Source: SABI01 sp964453215 | GTDB lineage: Bacteria > Spirochaetota > Spirochaetia > Sphaerochaetales > Sphaerochaetaceae | Reading direction: 5' to 3' | DNA length: 64,000 nucleotides | Assembly: GCA_964453215.1 (NCBI GenBank) | Contig: CAYVRR010000002.1 | Span: 1 to 64,000 of the forward strand | Part shown: in pieces, positions 56,784-64,000 of the stretch | Layout of the letters: every line of letters begins with the position of its first letter | Numbering within the stretch: position 1 is the stretch's first letter | Program-made: the position numbers and the translations under genes | The notes under the pieces: model-generated | Told to the model about the DNA's origin: nothing | The model's database searches: none | The model's input: the letters and a program-made list of their open reading frames with translations, nothing else

Positions 56784-57839
56784 ATGTGTCAGTCTGTCTG
56801 GATATACCACAGTGTTCCGGTCATAATATCGATTGTCCGCTCCTCGGCGGCCGAATATCTGACCTTTATAGCAGCCACTGGCAAGGGGGGCGTTGAGGCC
56901 GTTTACGCGGATGAAAACATCTGGCTGACCCAGAAAATGATGGGTGTTCTTTACGATGTTGAAACCCACACTGTCAATTATCATCTGAAAAAGGTGTTTT
57001 CAGACAGTGAGTTGGAAGAAAATTCAGTTATTCGAAATTTTCGAATAACTGCCTCTGACGGCAAAAACTATAACACCAAACACTACAATCTCTCTGCCAT
57101 CATCGCCGTCGGTTACAAGGTCAACTCAGAGCGTGCCGTCCAGTTCCGCAAATGGGCGACCTCTATCATTAAGGAGTACACCATTAAAGCCTATGTGATG
57201 GATGATGAACGCATAAAAAGTGGTGGCTCTATCCTTACTGAACAATATTTTGAAGAGCATCTTGAGCGAATCCGGGAGATTCGCCTTTCCGAGCGCAAGT
57301 TTTACCAGAAGATCACCGATATTTACGCTACATCCGTCGACTATGATGTAACAGCACAGGCAACCAAACGATTTTTTGCAACAGTCCAGAACAAACTGCA
57401 TTGGGCCATTCATGGACAAACGGCTGCCGAGGAGATTGTAGACAGGGCAGACCATCAGGAACAAAACATGGGGCTGACGACCTGAAAGGACGCTCCGAAA
57501 GGAAAAATCCAGAAGTTTGATGTTAATGTTGCCAAAAACTAGCTGACTGAAAACGAAATGGCACAACTGACCCGGCTGGTGAACGCCTATCTGGATGTGG
57601 CCGAAGATATGGCATTGCGCCAGATCCCGATGACCATGCAGGATTGGGAAACACGCTTGAATAAATTCATTGAAGCCACCGACCGGGCAATCCTGCAAGA
57701 CGCTGAAAGGGTAACAGCAGAAATAGCCAAGACCCATGCTAAAAGCGAATTTGAAAAGTACCGCATTGTTCAGGATCGGCTCTTTGAGAGCGACTTCGAT
57801 CTTTTGCTTGAACAAATTGAACATAAAGAGGATGAATAA
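56784..57839 (+). pseudogene. RhuM-family (virulence/DNA-binding) gene, two in-frame stops
   Basis: One reading frame resembles RhuM family proteins from about 56838 (SSAAEYLTFIAATG) to 57839. Family segments are WLTQKMMGVLYDV, NYNTKHYNLSAIIAVGYKVN, RAVQFRKWA, RIREIRLSERKFYQKITDIY, KRFFATVQNKLHWAIHG, IPMTMQDWETRL and EFEKYRIVQDRLFESDFD. TGA at 57483-57485 and TAG at 57540-57542 interrupt it, and the frame then continues unchanged. As I recall the family, a Trp and a Tyr are expected there. RhuM genes are often found near type I restriction operons; none is present. The exact start is unclear. Confidence 0.8.
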
Positions 57840-57942
57840 TCTATCCTACAAAGGATACAAAGCTGTAACAGAAACTTGCGACAAGTTTACGTCAACATTT
57901 GCGACATGGCCACTTTCAGACTCGAGTTTGCGTAGTGATTAC

Positions 57943-57977
57943 AGGAGGCCTTCAATCGGGAATCGAACCGGCGTCCG
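57943..57977 (-). other. tmRNA/tRNA 3'-end-like remnant
   Basis: On the minus strand the sequence reads GGACGCCGGTTCGATTCCCG, seven bases, then GCCTCC. This resembles a T arm plus acceptor 3' strand of a tmRNA, with one C-C mismatch and a short insertion. No matching 5' half is seen. It may be an end of a former element that used a tmRNA site in another host. Confidence 0.35.
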
Positions 57978-58122
57978 TTCTCTGTTTCGGGAAAATGTAG
58001 AGAATTTAATTTCTCTCGGTGTCCAGCAAGCTGAAGGAATTTTATGTATGGTAAGGTGTTGAATAAACTGTATTTACTGATGTGATTTAGTTTAGAGAGT
58101 GAGTTGGGGTAAGGCTCTGTGC

Positions 58123-58176
58123 CCTCCATCAATACACAACACGATACCCGTTTATTAAAGTAAGCGGGGTTTTTGT
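58123..58176 (+). repeat. Right 54-bp repeat (candidate attR)
   Basis: Second copy of the tmRNA 3' end plus terminator, 50 of 54 positions matching 56346-56399. The hairpin (58146-58170) and T run are preserved. The preceding bases (GTTGGGG...GCCCTCCA) only loosely resemble the T arm, so the match breaks down just upstream. Confidence 0.8.
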
Positions 58177-58195
58177 CATATGAATCATACTGTTG

Positions 58196-59704
58196 TTATT
58201 TCTTCTTGATGCTTCTAACTATTACTTTCTGGTTTACATCGGATGCTTCTAGTTTTTGATAGTCACTTTGCCATAATTTTATGGCATTGTGCATGTTTGG
58301 ATTGTTTTTTGAATGGTGTATTAGCCAATTGATAAAACTCAAAATTTCTGCTTTCGTCATTATGTGATGGTGAATAATTGAAAGGAGGATCTTTTGTCTA
58401 GCGTGAAATCCAGGGTCTTCATTCTTTCCAACAGTATATCCACATTTTTTCAATATAGATTTTTCACTATAGTATATCCATTGGTTTGAGTCGCTAATTG
58501 GTTTATTGACATAATCAGATTCATTGTAAATATCACAAGTAACAGGTAAATATGCAAGATTGTACATTTCATAAATATCTGAATGAATATAATATTTTTT
58601 ACATTCCACACAGTACCCAGCAGGAACAGGATACTCTATAAGTCCAGCTGTAATATTTCTAATAAAAACCACCGCAGTGATAGGTTCCAAATGATGCCCT
58701 TTGTTTATGCACTTAAAATTATGGACTCTGATAATAAAATCTTGAGGATTTATTACCATTTTCTTGTTGTTTACATTTTTGTAAATAATAGGATCAGGTT
58801 TTTCGCTTTCTACCCTGCGTGTTGGTAGATTACGAATTAAAGGAGGATTTTTTATTGGATGAGAATAATCGTCAATCCGTTTTTTCCAGCTGTCCCATTC
58901 TTCATCTGTTATTATACTTGGGACGAATGATTTTTTAAGTTGGTCCATTTCCTCTACAGTTCGGTTATTAGCCTTAATAATCTTAATTGAATGTTTTATC
59001 GGTGAGTCTAAAATTTCTGTTCTAATATCTTCAATTGTAGAGTACTTTTTTAAGACACCAATAAGTAAGCGATTTGCTGTAAAGATTCGACCTCTTGCTT
59101 GTAGTAGTGATAGTGAATAATTTTCATTTCCTTGATCATGGAGAGTTATTGTGGATAAAGAGCATTCCACTACCCTGTGATATGATGACTTGGTATGGTC
59201 ATAGACATAACTATTGACTAAATATCTTGGGATAATAGATTTTTCTTTACTAACGGGAGTCTTTGCTGTTGTTTTCTTTTTTTGGGTTTCGCCTCTTATT
59301 CTTTGAAGTCTTTTTCTTAGGTTGATNNNNNNNNNNNNNNNNNNNNNNNNNNNNNNNNNNNNNNNNNNNNNNNNNNNNNNNNNNNNNNNNNNNNNNNNNN
59401 NNNNNNNNNNNNNNNNNNNNNNNNNNTTTTCTTTTTTTGGGTTTCGCCTCTTATTCTTTGAAGTCTTTTTCTTAGGTTGATAATCTGTAACGGTATTATT
59501 GGCATTTTTACTTATGCTACCAATAGCGCTGTTTCTTTTAGGTTCCAGTGGTGGTTTAATATCTTTTTCAGAACTTTTTTTCTTGTTTGGTAGACTATTA
59601 GCTAATTCTTTGTCACGCTGCTTTTCTTTATGTGTTTTTTCGAGAATACCCTTTTGAATCTTTATCCCATTATATAAAGTAATATAATCTTTACTATTTG
59701 CCAT
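58196..59704 (-). CDS. Unrecognised basic/Zn-motif protein, interrupted by scaffold gap
   Basis: The frame is open across a 100-N gap. The first 92 residues are Lys-rich (KKKTSKNKRRNPKKE) and probably disordered. After the gap ~376 residues follow. They include YHRVVECSLSTITLHDQGNE, KCINKGHHLEPI ... AGYCVECKKYYI (a likely C/H plus CxxC metal site), WIYYSEKSILKKCGYTVG and TKAEILSFINWLIHHS. The C-terminal part recalls uncharacterised proteins I have seen in Firmicutes, with no known function. It has a TGTTATAAT extended -10 and a GGGG site before the ATG. Whether it is one intact gene depends on the gap. Confidence 0.6.
   Translation of the reverse strand: MANSKDYITLYNGIKIQKGILEKTHKEKQRDKELANSLPNKKKSSEKDIKPPLEPKRNSAIGSISKNANNTVTDYQPKKKTSKNKRRNPKKEXXXXXXXXXXXXXXXXXXXXXXXXXXXXXXXXXXINLRKRLQRIRGETQKKKTTAKTPVSKEKSIIPRYLVNSYVYDHTKSSYHRVVECSLSTITLHDQGNENYSLSLLQARGRIFTANRLLIGVLKKYSTIEDIRTEILDSPIKHSIKIIKANNRTVEEMDQLKKSFVPSIITDEEWDSWKKRIDDYSHPIKNPPLIRNLPTRRVESEKPDPIIYKNVNNKKMVINPQDFIIRVHNFKCINKGHHLEPITAVVFIRNITAGLIEYPVPAGYCVECKKYYIHSDIYEMYNLAYLPVTCDIYNESDYVNKPISDSNQWIYYSEKSILKKCGYTVGKNEDPGFHARQKILLSIIHHHIMTKAEILSFINWLIHHSKNNPNMHNAIKLWQSDYQKLEASDVNQKVIVRSIKKK
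59272..59326. repeat. 55-bp repeat, copy before the gap
   Basis: Identical to 59427-59481. It ends exactly at the first N. In the minus-strand gene this copy is read as INLRKRLQRIRGETQKKK. Confidence 0.9.
59327..59426. other. 100-N scaffold gap
   Basis: Exactly 100 undetermined bases, a conventional gap length, inside the unrecognised gene. Its true size is unknown and could be zero, negative or a tandem-repeat stretch. Confidence 0.97.
59427..59481. repeat. 55-bp repeat, copy after the gap
   Basis: Identical to 59272-59326, starting exactly at the last N. In the gene this copy is read in another frame as YQPKKKTSKNKRRNPKKE. Confidence 0.9.
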
Positions 59705-60226
59705 AATTACCCCAGATTTCGTTTTCAGGTCTTATTATAACATGCTTTAAATATGATGTGGTAATATAACAACCATGAGCTGAATTCAAATCTCACAAGA
59801 AAATGTACTGACCCGTTTTATGTATAATCTCAATAGAAACAGACTCTTCTACTTAAGAATCTCTTATTATACTGTCAAATCAAGAAAATATAATGAATAC
59901 AAGATCTTTTCTATGTAAAGAAAATCTTATGTGGGTAGATGATGGTTTTGATAGTGAGAAATATCATCGTAATCAAATACATTATAAACTATTCACCTAT
60001 CGTAGGCACTCTTTTGAGATGCGATTAGAATGGAAAATAGATATAAAAAAAAGATTTAGAGAGGATAAGAGTCACCTGTAGTAAATATGATCTTATGCAT
60101 CGATGAATTAACCACACAATAGAGGATAGTTTTATGAATATACTAACCCATGAAAGCTATCTTGATTCTAAAAAGATTATTTCATCTATTTTAACTCTAA
60201 GATGATTCTATTTCAGTGTGGTATTA
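59705..60226. other. Gene-poor gap
   Basis: 522 bp with only the extended -10 of the minus-strand gene. A 62-codon plus-strand frame (59893-60081) lacks a ribosome site and family features, and I do not call it. No RNA gene or repeat was recognised. It may be leftover DNA from the accessory region. Confidence 0.5.
59734..59742 (-). promoter_or_regulatory. Extended -10 of the 58196-59704 gene
   Basis: TGTTATAAT on the minus strand is a perfect -10 with the TGn extension. No good -35 box is seen 17 nt upstream, which is acceptable for extended -10 promoters. Confidence 0.5.
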
Positions 60227-61258
60227 CTATAGTTCTATCACTGTCTTGATAATCTTTACATCCTTTGAATCATATCCAGCAAATGCTTTTGTTAGTTCAT
60301 CAAAAGAGTAGCGATGCGTGATGAGCGAGGAGGTAAGAATTGGATATTTCTGTAATAGATCAAGAGCATAAGGAAAGCCGAAGTTTGGAATAGCGTGAGA
60401 TGCTATAAGTCGTTTCTTTTTGAAATGAAAATCATTAGCGCTAAAGGTGATACTATCATCACTAAAACTTATTCCATCATACACGATGTATCCACCAAAG
60501 CCAGCAAGGTCAATTCCATCAACAATAGTCTTTGGAGGACTAGTGATTATTACTTTAGAAAACCCCTGCCGATAGTGTTGAAATATCTCTTCCTTCCAAT
60601 GAGAAATGGATGAATCAAATACAAAATCAGCTCCAAAAGAAGTTGCTACTTCCTTTCGATACATTCCACGAATCGTATCAAGGTGATGAGCAACTACAGA
60701 AACAGAAGATGCTCCTGCGTGAGATGCTAAAAAGGTGAGAAAGAGTCCAATTACACCAGGGCCCATTATAAGTACATTATCTTCTTTCTTTATGTCTGCT
60801 TCTTGAAATAAATCCATCGCGACAGTCAATGGTTCAGCGAGTGTTGCCTGATCATAAGTAAGTCCATTGAACTCAATTACCATTTTCCTATCAACTGTGA
60901 GGTAGGATGAGAGCCCTGCTTGGTCATTCATATATGTTTTTATGTTACTACAAAGATCAACTCTTCTCATAAGGCAATTGTTGCATAGTCCACACTCTAC
61001 ATGGTTTTGAACAACTACATCACTCCCTATCTTCACATCATGAACATGATCACCCACTTCAACTATAATCCCAGAGACTTCATGCCCTAAAGGAGTTGCT
61101 TGAGTCTCTTTTTGTGTATTATAAAAATGCATGTCAGTGCCACACACACCGCAAGCTTTGATTTGAACTCTCACTTCATTACTCTTTAATGGTAATAATT
61201 CACTTTCAAGAATACGTATTTGTTTCTTATTTGTCACATATGCTGATTTGTTTATCAT
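60227..61258 (-). CDS. Zinc-dependent medium-chain alcohol dehydrogenase
   Basis: A 343-residue MDR-family NAD(P)-dependent dehydrogenase, most like sorbitol/threonine-type polyol dehydrogenases. The catalytic zinc ligands are in CGVCGTD and GHEVSG, and the structural zinc site is CGLCNNCLMRRVDLC. The Rossmann motif is GPGVIGLFLTFLASHAG. The substrate cannot be told from sequence. It is a single gene with AGAGGA before the ATG and diverges from the exchanger gene. Confidence 0.88.
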   Translation of the reverse strand: MINKSAYVTNKKQIRILESELLPLKSNEVRVQIKACGVCGTDMHFYNTQKETQATPLGHEVSGIIVEVGDHVHDVKIGSDVVVQNHVECGLCNNCLMRRVDLCSNIKTYMNDQAGLSSYLTVDRKMVIEFNGLTYDQATLAEPLTVAMDLFQEADIKKEDNVLIMGPGVIGLFLTFLASHAGASSVSVVAHHLDTIRGMYRKEVATSFGADFVFDSSISHWKEEIFQHYRQGFSKVIITSPPKTIVDGIDLAGFGGYIVYDGISFSDDSITFSANDFHFKKKRLIASHAIPNFGFPYALDLLQKYPILTSSLITHRYSFDELTKAFAGYDSKDVKIIKTVIEL

Positions 61259-61498
61259 AATTCCTCTTATTACTTATATCTGTTTTTACACGAATCTATT
61301 TTTTAAATTCATGATGATAATCTCTTTTCATAAAATATAGGCAAGTTGGTACCATTATACCACCATCAGATATGAGTACAAGCTATTAGATGAAATATAT
61401 CTATTTTACCATTCGTATAAAGAAATTTGATGAATTTCTCTATTTTACTTGAGTGAATGAACTCATTTACGTTAGTCTAGATATATAGGGAGTTGTAC

Positions 61499-62476
61499 GT
61501 GGGTATTGCATTATTAGCTGTGGTAGTTGGATTAGTGGTATTAGTAGTAAGTGCTGATAAATTTATTGAAGGGTCTGCAGCTAGTGCAGTCTATTATCAT
61601 GTCTCTCCCCTCCTTATAGGAATTGTTATTGTTGGCTTTGGCTCCTCAGCTCCAGAGCTTGTCGTTTCAGCTATGGCTGCCTCTAGTGGGAACCCAGGAA
61701 TTGCTATAGGTAATGCATTTGGTTCTAATATTGTGAATATTGCACTTATCCTTGGGCTCACTTCAATAATTACTCCTATCATGGTTTCATCAAATATTTT
61801 AAAAAAGCAACTCCCTCTGTTAGTCGTAGTAATAGCAATTACCTATTTTTGTATTCGAGATTTATCCCTTTCAAGACTTGATGGAGCTATTCTTATCTTT
61901 GCATTTGTATTGTTTATGGTGTGGATGTTTTTTCAAAGTAAACATACAGAAAAAGATACTTTTACCGATGATATTGAGCATAGTGAAACATATAGAGGAA
62001 TCCCTATTAAAAGGGCAATTCTCTACGTTATATTTGGTATCACTTTTCTCATCATTTCATCAAGAGTTCTTGTGTGGGGAGCTGTAAGGATAACTCAATT
62101 ATTAGGTGTTTCTGAAATTGTTACTGGGCTCACTATTGTTGCTATTGGAACAAGCTTACCAGAACTTGCTTCTTGCATAGTAGCAATTAGAAAGAAAGAA
62201 GATGATATTGCCCTTGGCAATATCATCGGCTCGTATCTTTTTAATACCCTTTTAGTAGTTGGAATTGCTTCTACTATTTCTCCATTTTCATTAGAGATTA
62301 TAATTATCTATAGAGATTTTCTTTTAATGGCTATCCTTACATTATCACTATTTATTATAGGATATCGATGGAAAAAGAAGATAGGAAGAATTAACCGCTT
62401 CGAAGGAGCTCTTCTTTTATCTTCGTATATATTGTATGTAGTGTACTTATTGGTTAGTGAATTTTCTATGGTCTAA
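61499..62476 (+). CDS. Na+/Ca2+ exchanger-family (CaCA) transporter, YrbG-like
   Basis: A 325-residue membrane protein with about ten helices and the two inverted alpha repeats of CaCA exchangers: GFGSSAPELVVS in the first half and AIGTSLPELASC in the second, with GNAFGSNIVNI and GNIIGSYLFNT as the paired Asn motifs. It exchanges Ca2+ (or another cation) for Na+ or H+; direction and ion are inferred from the family. GTG at 61499 is preferred (GGGAG 6 nt upstream) over TTG at 61493. Its end overlaps the convergent gene by 11 bp. Confidence 0.9.
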   Translation: MGIALLAVVVGLVVLVVSADKFIEGSAASAVYYHVSPLLIGIVIVGFGSSAPELVVSAMAASSGNPGIAIGNAFGSNIVNIALILGLTSIITPIMVSSNILKKQLPLLVVVIAITYFCIRDLSLSRLDGAILIFAFVLFMVWMFFQSKHTEKDTFTDDIEHSETYRGIPIKRAILYVIFGITFLIISSRVLVWGAVRITQLLGVSEIVTGLTIVAIGTSLPELASCIVAIRKKEDDIALGNIIGSYLFNTLLVVGIASTISPFSLEIIIIYRDFLLMAILTLSLFIIGYRWKKKIGRINRFEGALLLSSYILYVVYLLVSEFSMV

Positions 62477-63233
62477 ATGAGAAAGTCACTCCAGCACTAA
62501 TTGCTCTTCCTTTGTGGTCAAACAAGTCTAATAGACGAATGTCACCCATAATGTAGGCGTTTTTGATAAATTCAACTGGAAGTAATCGTAGGCCAAAGTT
62601 TAAAGAACCTCTATCATCTGCATCACCACCACTTGGGTTTACTGAATAACTTACATTACCAAAATCCATCACAAGGGTCATGATCTCTTTATTTCCACTT
62701 CTCCATAAGGGGGTTTCAAAAGCCATGCCAAAATCTATGTCACTATTGAGTGTTTGATAAAAAGTGTAACCGAGAAAAACAGTTGTTACTGATTCAAAAT
62801 TCATAATTGAACTATTAAAAGTTGCCGAAAAACCTGTTTGAGCCGCAAACTTTCTGCTATCTTTTATAAAATCGACACCTTGCCCATTTATGATAAATGC
62901 AAAGTTAGTATTATTTTTTTCAATAAAACGCCATTTAGCTTGCAAGATAATGTCAGTAGTGAGACCAATGTCAAATGCTAGGGCTGCTTCAAAGTTTCGA
63001 GCAAATCCCATTTGAATGTAAGGGATGTGGGAGAATTTGTTTATTGCCGAAAACATTGCATTATACCCTGTGCTAAAGCTAGGTGAATTATTAGATTCAA
63101 CAGGGATTGCACTAGGAATAACGACATATCCAGTAGATCCTGAAAGAGTTGTAGAGCCAGTTGTGGCAGAAGCAACGAGAGGAACTAGTGAAATAACTAT
63201 AACAAAGGTCAACACACTAAGCATTTTTTTCAT
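62466..63233 (-). CDS. Outer-membrane beta-barrel candidate, unknown function
   Basis: A 255-residue protein with a signal peptide (MKKMLSVLTFVIVISLVPLV then ASA cleavage site near 23). The mature part begins TGSTTLSGSTGYVVIPSA, which recalls the start of YjbH-like or porin-like spirochaete proteins. It has alternating hydrophobic strands and ends in FSFRP. Eight to twelve strands are plausible. Family assignment is not secure. Confidence 0.65.
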   Translation of the reverse strand: MKKMLSVLTFVIVISLVPLVASATTGSTTLSGSTGYVVIPSAIPVESNNSPSFSTGYNAMFSAINKFSHIPYIQMGFARNFEAALAFDIGLTTDIILQAKWRFIEKNNTNFAFIINGQGVDFIKDSRKFAAQTGFSATFNSSIMNFESVTTVFLGYTFYQTLNSDIDFGMAFETPLWRSGNKEIMTLVMDFGNVSYSVNPSGGDADDRGSLNFGLRLLPVEFIKNAYIMGDIRLLDLFDHKGRAISAGVTFSFRP

Positions 63234-63372
63234 ATGTATAATCTCCTACATGTCTTATATCTACTTAAACAATACCCCAATAATGGTGTTACGTATAGTA
63301 AAAATATGTAAATATCTCACAGCGGTGAGAATGAGAGTCATTATTTGTTACGTCACAGGTCAATACCACGTA

Positions 63373-63401
63373 TTGAATATATTAGATAATTTTGATACAT
63401 A
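63373..63401 (+). promoter_or_regulatory. Possible rpsD promoter
   Basis: TTGAAT (63373-63378), a 17-nt spacer and TACATA (63396-63401). A small TTAGC/GCTAA hairpin follows at 63413-63426 in the putative leader. Confidence 0.35.
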
Positions 63402-63459
63402 TATACAAAGAGTTAGCGTATGCTAATACTTAATAACGTATTATGAAGGATAGATATAT

Positions 63460-64000
63460 ATGGCTATTGATCGAACTCCTGTGAGAAAAAGGAGTAACTG
63501 GGTTGGAATAAATCCAGTAGTACTTGGGTATGAACCCAAAAAAGGGAAGGAAAAGCAACTTACTACTAGAAGAAAGAAAAGTAGTGAATATGCTCTTCAA
63601 CTAAAAGAGAAACAAAAGGTACGATTTGTATATGGTGTGTTAGAAAAACAATTTCTCCTAACCTACAAGAAAGCTGAAAAAATGAAAGGAATTACGGGAT
63701 CGAACTTACTCGTTTTATTAGAATCTCGTCTTGATAATGTCCTTTTTAGAATGGGATTTGCTAAAACAAGAAAAATGGCGAGACAGATGATCTCTCACGG
63801 ACATGTTATGATAGATGATAAAAGAGTAGATATTCCCTCTTTTTCTGTGAAGGTTGGTGAAAAAATCACACTCTATCCCCACATCCAACCAAGGGTGAGA
63901 GAGTTTATGGCTTCTAGTACTCGACTTACCCCTTCTTGGCTCAGTGTTGATAAAGATACTTTATCAGGAAGCATTGTAGCCCTACCTTCTCGTAGTGATA
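63460..64000 (+). CDS. rpsD: 30S ribosomal protein S4 (partial, runs off the window)
   Basis: 180 codons of S4 are present without a stop; a full S4 is ~200-210 residues. Conserved parts are SEYALQLKEKQKVRFVYGV, LLVLLESRLDNVLFRMGFA, ARQMISHGHVMIDDKRVDIPS and SWLSVDKDTLSGSIVALPSR. The N-terminus (MAIDRTPVRKRSNWVGINP) is shorter and unlike the usual start with its RRLG segment, and no zinc-binding Cys are present. GAAGGA lies 9 nt upstream of the ATG. Confidence 0.93.
   Translation, partial: MAIDRTPVRKRSNWVGINPVVLGYEPKKGKEKQLTTRRKKSSEYALQLKEKQKVRFVYGVLEKQFLLTYKKAEKMKGITGSNLLVLLESRLDNVLFRMGFAKTRKMARQMISHGHVMIDDKRVDIPSFSVKVGEKITLYPHIQPRVREFMASSTRLTPSWLSVDKDTLSGSIVALPSRSD

Larger units (their letters stand above)
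56352..58176. mobile_element. Decayed genomic islet integrated at ssrA
   Basis: The interval between the two tmRNA-end repeats is ~1.8 kb with higher GC and different codon usage (many CGC, GCC, CTG) from the AT-rich neighbours. It holds a RhuM-family pseudogene and no integrase. 56400-56783 has no gene: only a ~50-codon open stretch on the minus strand ending at 56605 (tail EVFQQY) that could be a remnant. 57840-58122 holds a tmRNA-end-like remnant and nothing else recognised. The pattern suggests an island that lost its integrase and most cargo. Confidence 0.7.

Noticed and set aside
57483..57485. TGA read as Trp (alternative genetic code)
   Set aside because: The next interruption is TAG, and housekeeping genes here use TGG for Trp, so decay is simpler.
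57887..58132. 81-codon minus-strand and overlapping plus-strand open frames in the islet
   Set aside because: No family feature; they overlap the tmRNA-like remnant and the edge of the repeat.
59893..60081. 62-codon plus-strand open frame
   Set aside because: No ribosome site, AT-rich, no motif, in a gap with no other support.

Overview
The window looks like a chromosomal segment of a low-GC spirochaete (Spirochaetota, Treponema/Sphaerochaeta-like). This rests on gene content and order read from the sequence: dnaG-rpoD-zinc-ribbon protein-rnpB, a fused cytidylate kinase/ribosomal protein S1, a very large GreA-type factor with a long helical N-terminal part, a radical SAM/DUF2344 fusion, tamB-bamA-mutS, and a tmRNA tag ending in YALAA. 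A double-membrane envelope is implied by BamA, TamB, LptF/LptG-type permeases, lipoproteins and an outer-membrane barrel candidate. Almost everything from 1 to 56,350 is compact housekeeping DNA with overlapping or nearly touching genes.

Layout. 1-8,141 (+): tRNA-Tyr, a YkgJ-like Cys-cluster protein, dnaG, rpoD with a long Asp/Glu N-terminus, a coiled-coil zinc-ribbon protein, RNase P RNA and the radical SAM fusion. 8,420-17,912 (-): mazG, a lipoprotein, a membrane TPR protein, cmk-rpsA, an RluB-type pseudouridine synthase, scpB, scpA, recA, dtd, rpe. 18,144-20,828 (+): giant greA with its own promoter and a structured leader. 20,863-35,658 (-): murJ, tgt, two LptF/G permeases, dut, pnp, then the rpsO-ribF-truB-rbfA-infB-nusA-rimP translation/transcription cluster; its promoter is followed by a terminator-like hairpin in the leader. 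36,030-46,850 (-): truncated comF, mutS, bamA with seven apparent POTRA repeats, tamB. 46,967-47,587 (+): tmk. 47,582-53,948 (-): queA, ruvB, ruvA, ruvC, yebC, hemW, lepB. 54,018-56,351 (+): PEGA/SUMF1-type membrane protein, smpB, ssrA.

The accessory part begins exactly at the 3' end of ssrA. A 54-bp copy of the tmRNA 3' end plus its terminator recurs 1,777 bp downstream (50 of 54 positions identical by eye). The interval has visibly higher GC and carries a RhuM-family reading frame broken by two in-frame stops. This fits an old, decayed integration at the tmRNA gene. Just beyond it lies an unrecognised two-part protein gene (58,196-59,704, -). It is interrupted by a 100-N scaffold gap whose two flanks are the same 55 bases, so either an unresolved tandem repeat or an assembly artefact sits inside the gene.

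The last part holds a zinc alcohol dehydrogenase (-), a Na+/Ca2+ exchanger-family transporter (+), a small outer-membrane-barrel candidate (-) and the start of rpsD (+), which runs off the window. No CRISPR array, insertion sequence, intact integrase or complete defence system was seen. All family calls come from reading motifs; no database search was run.
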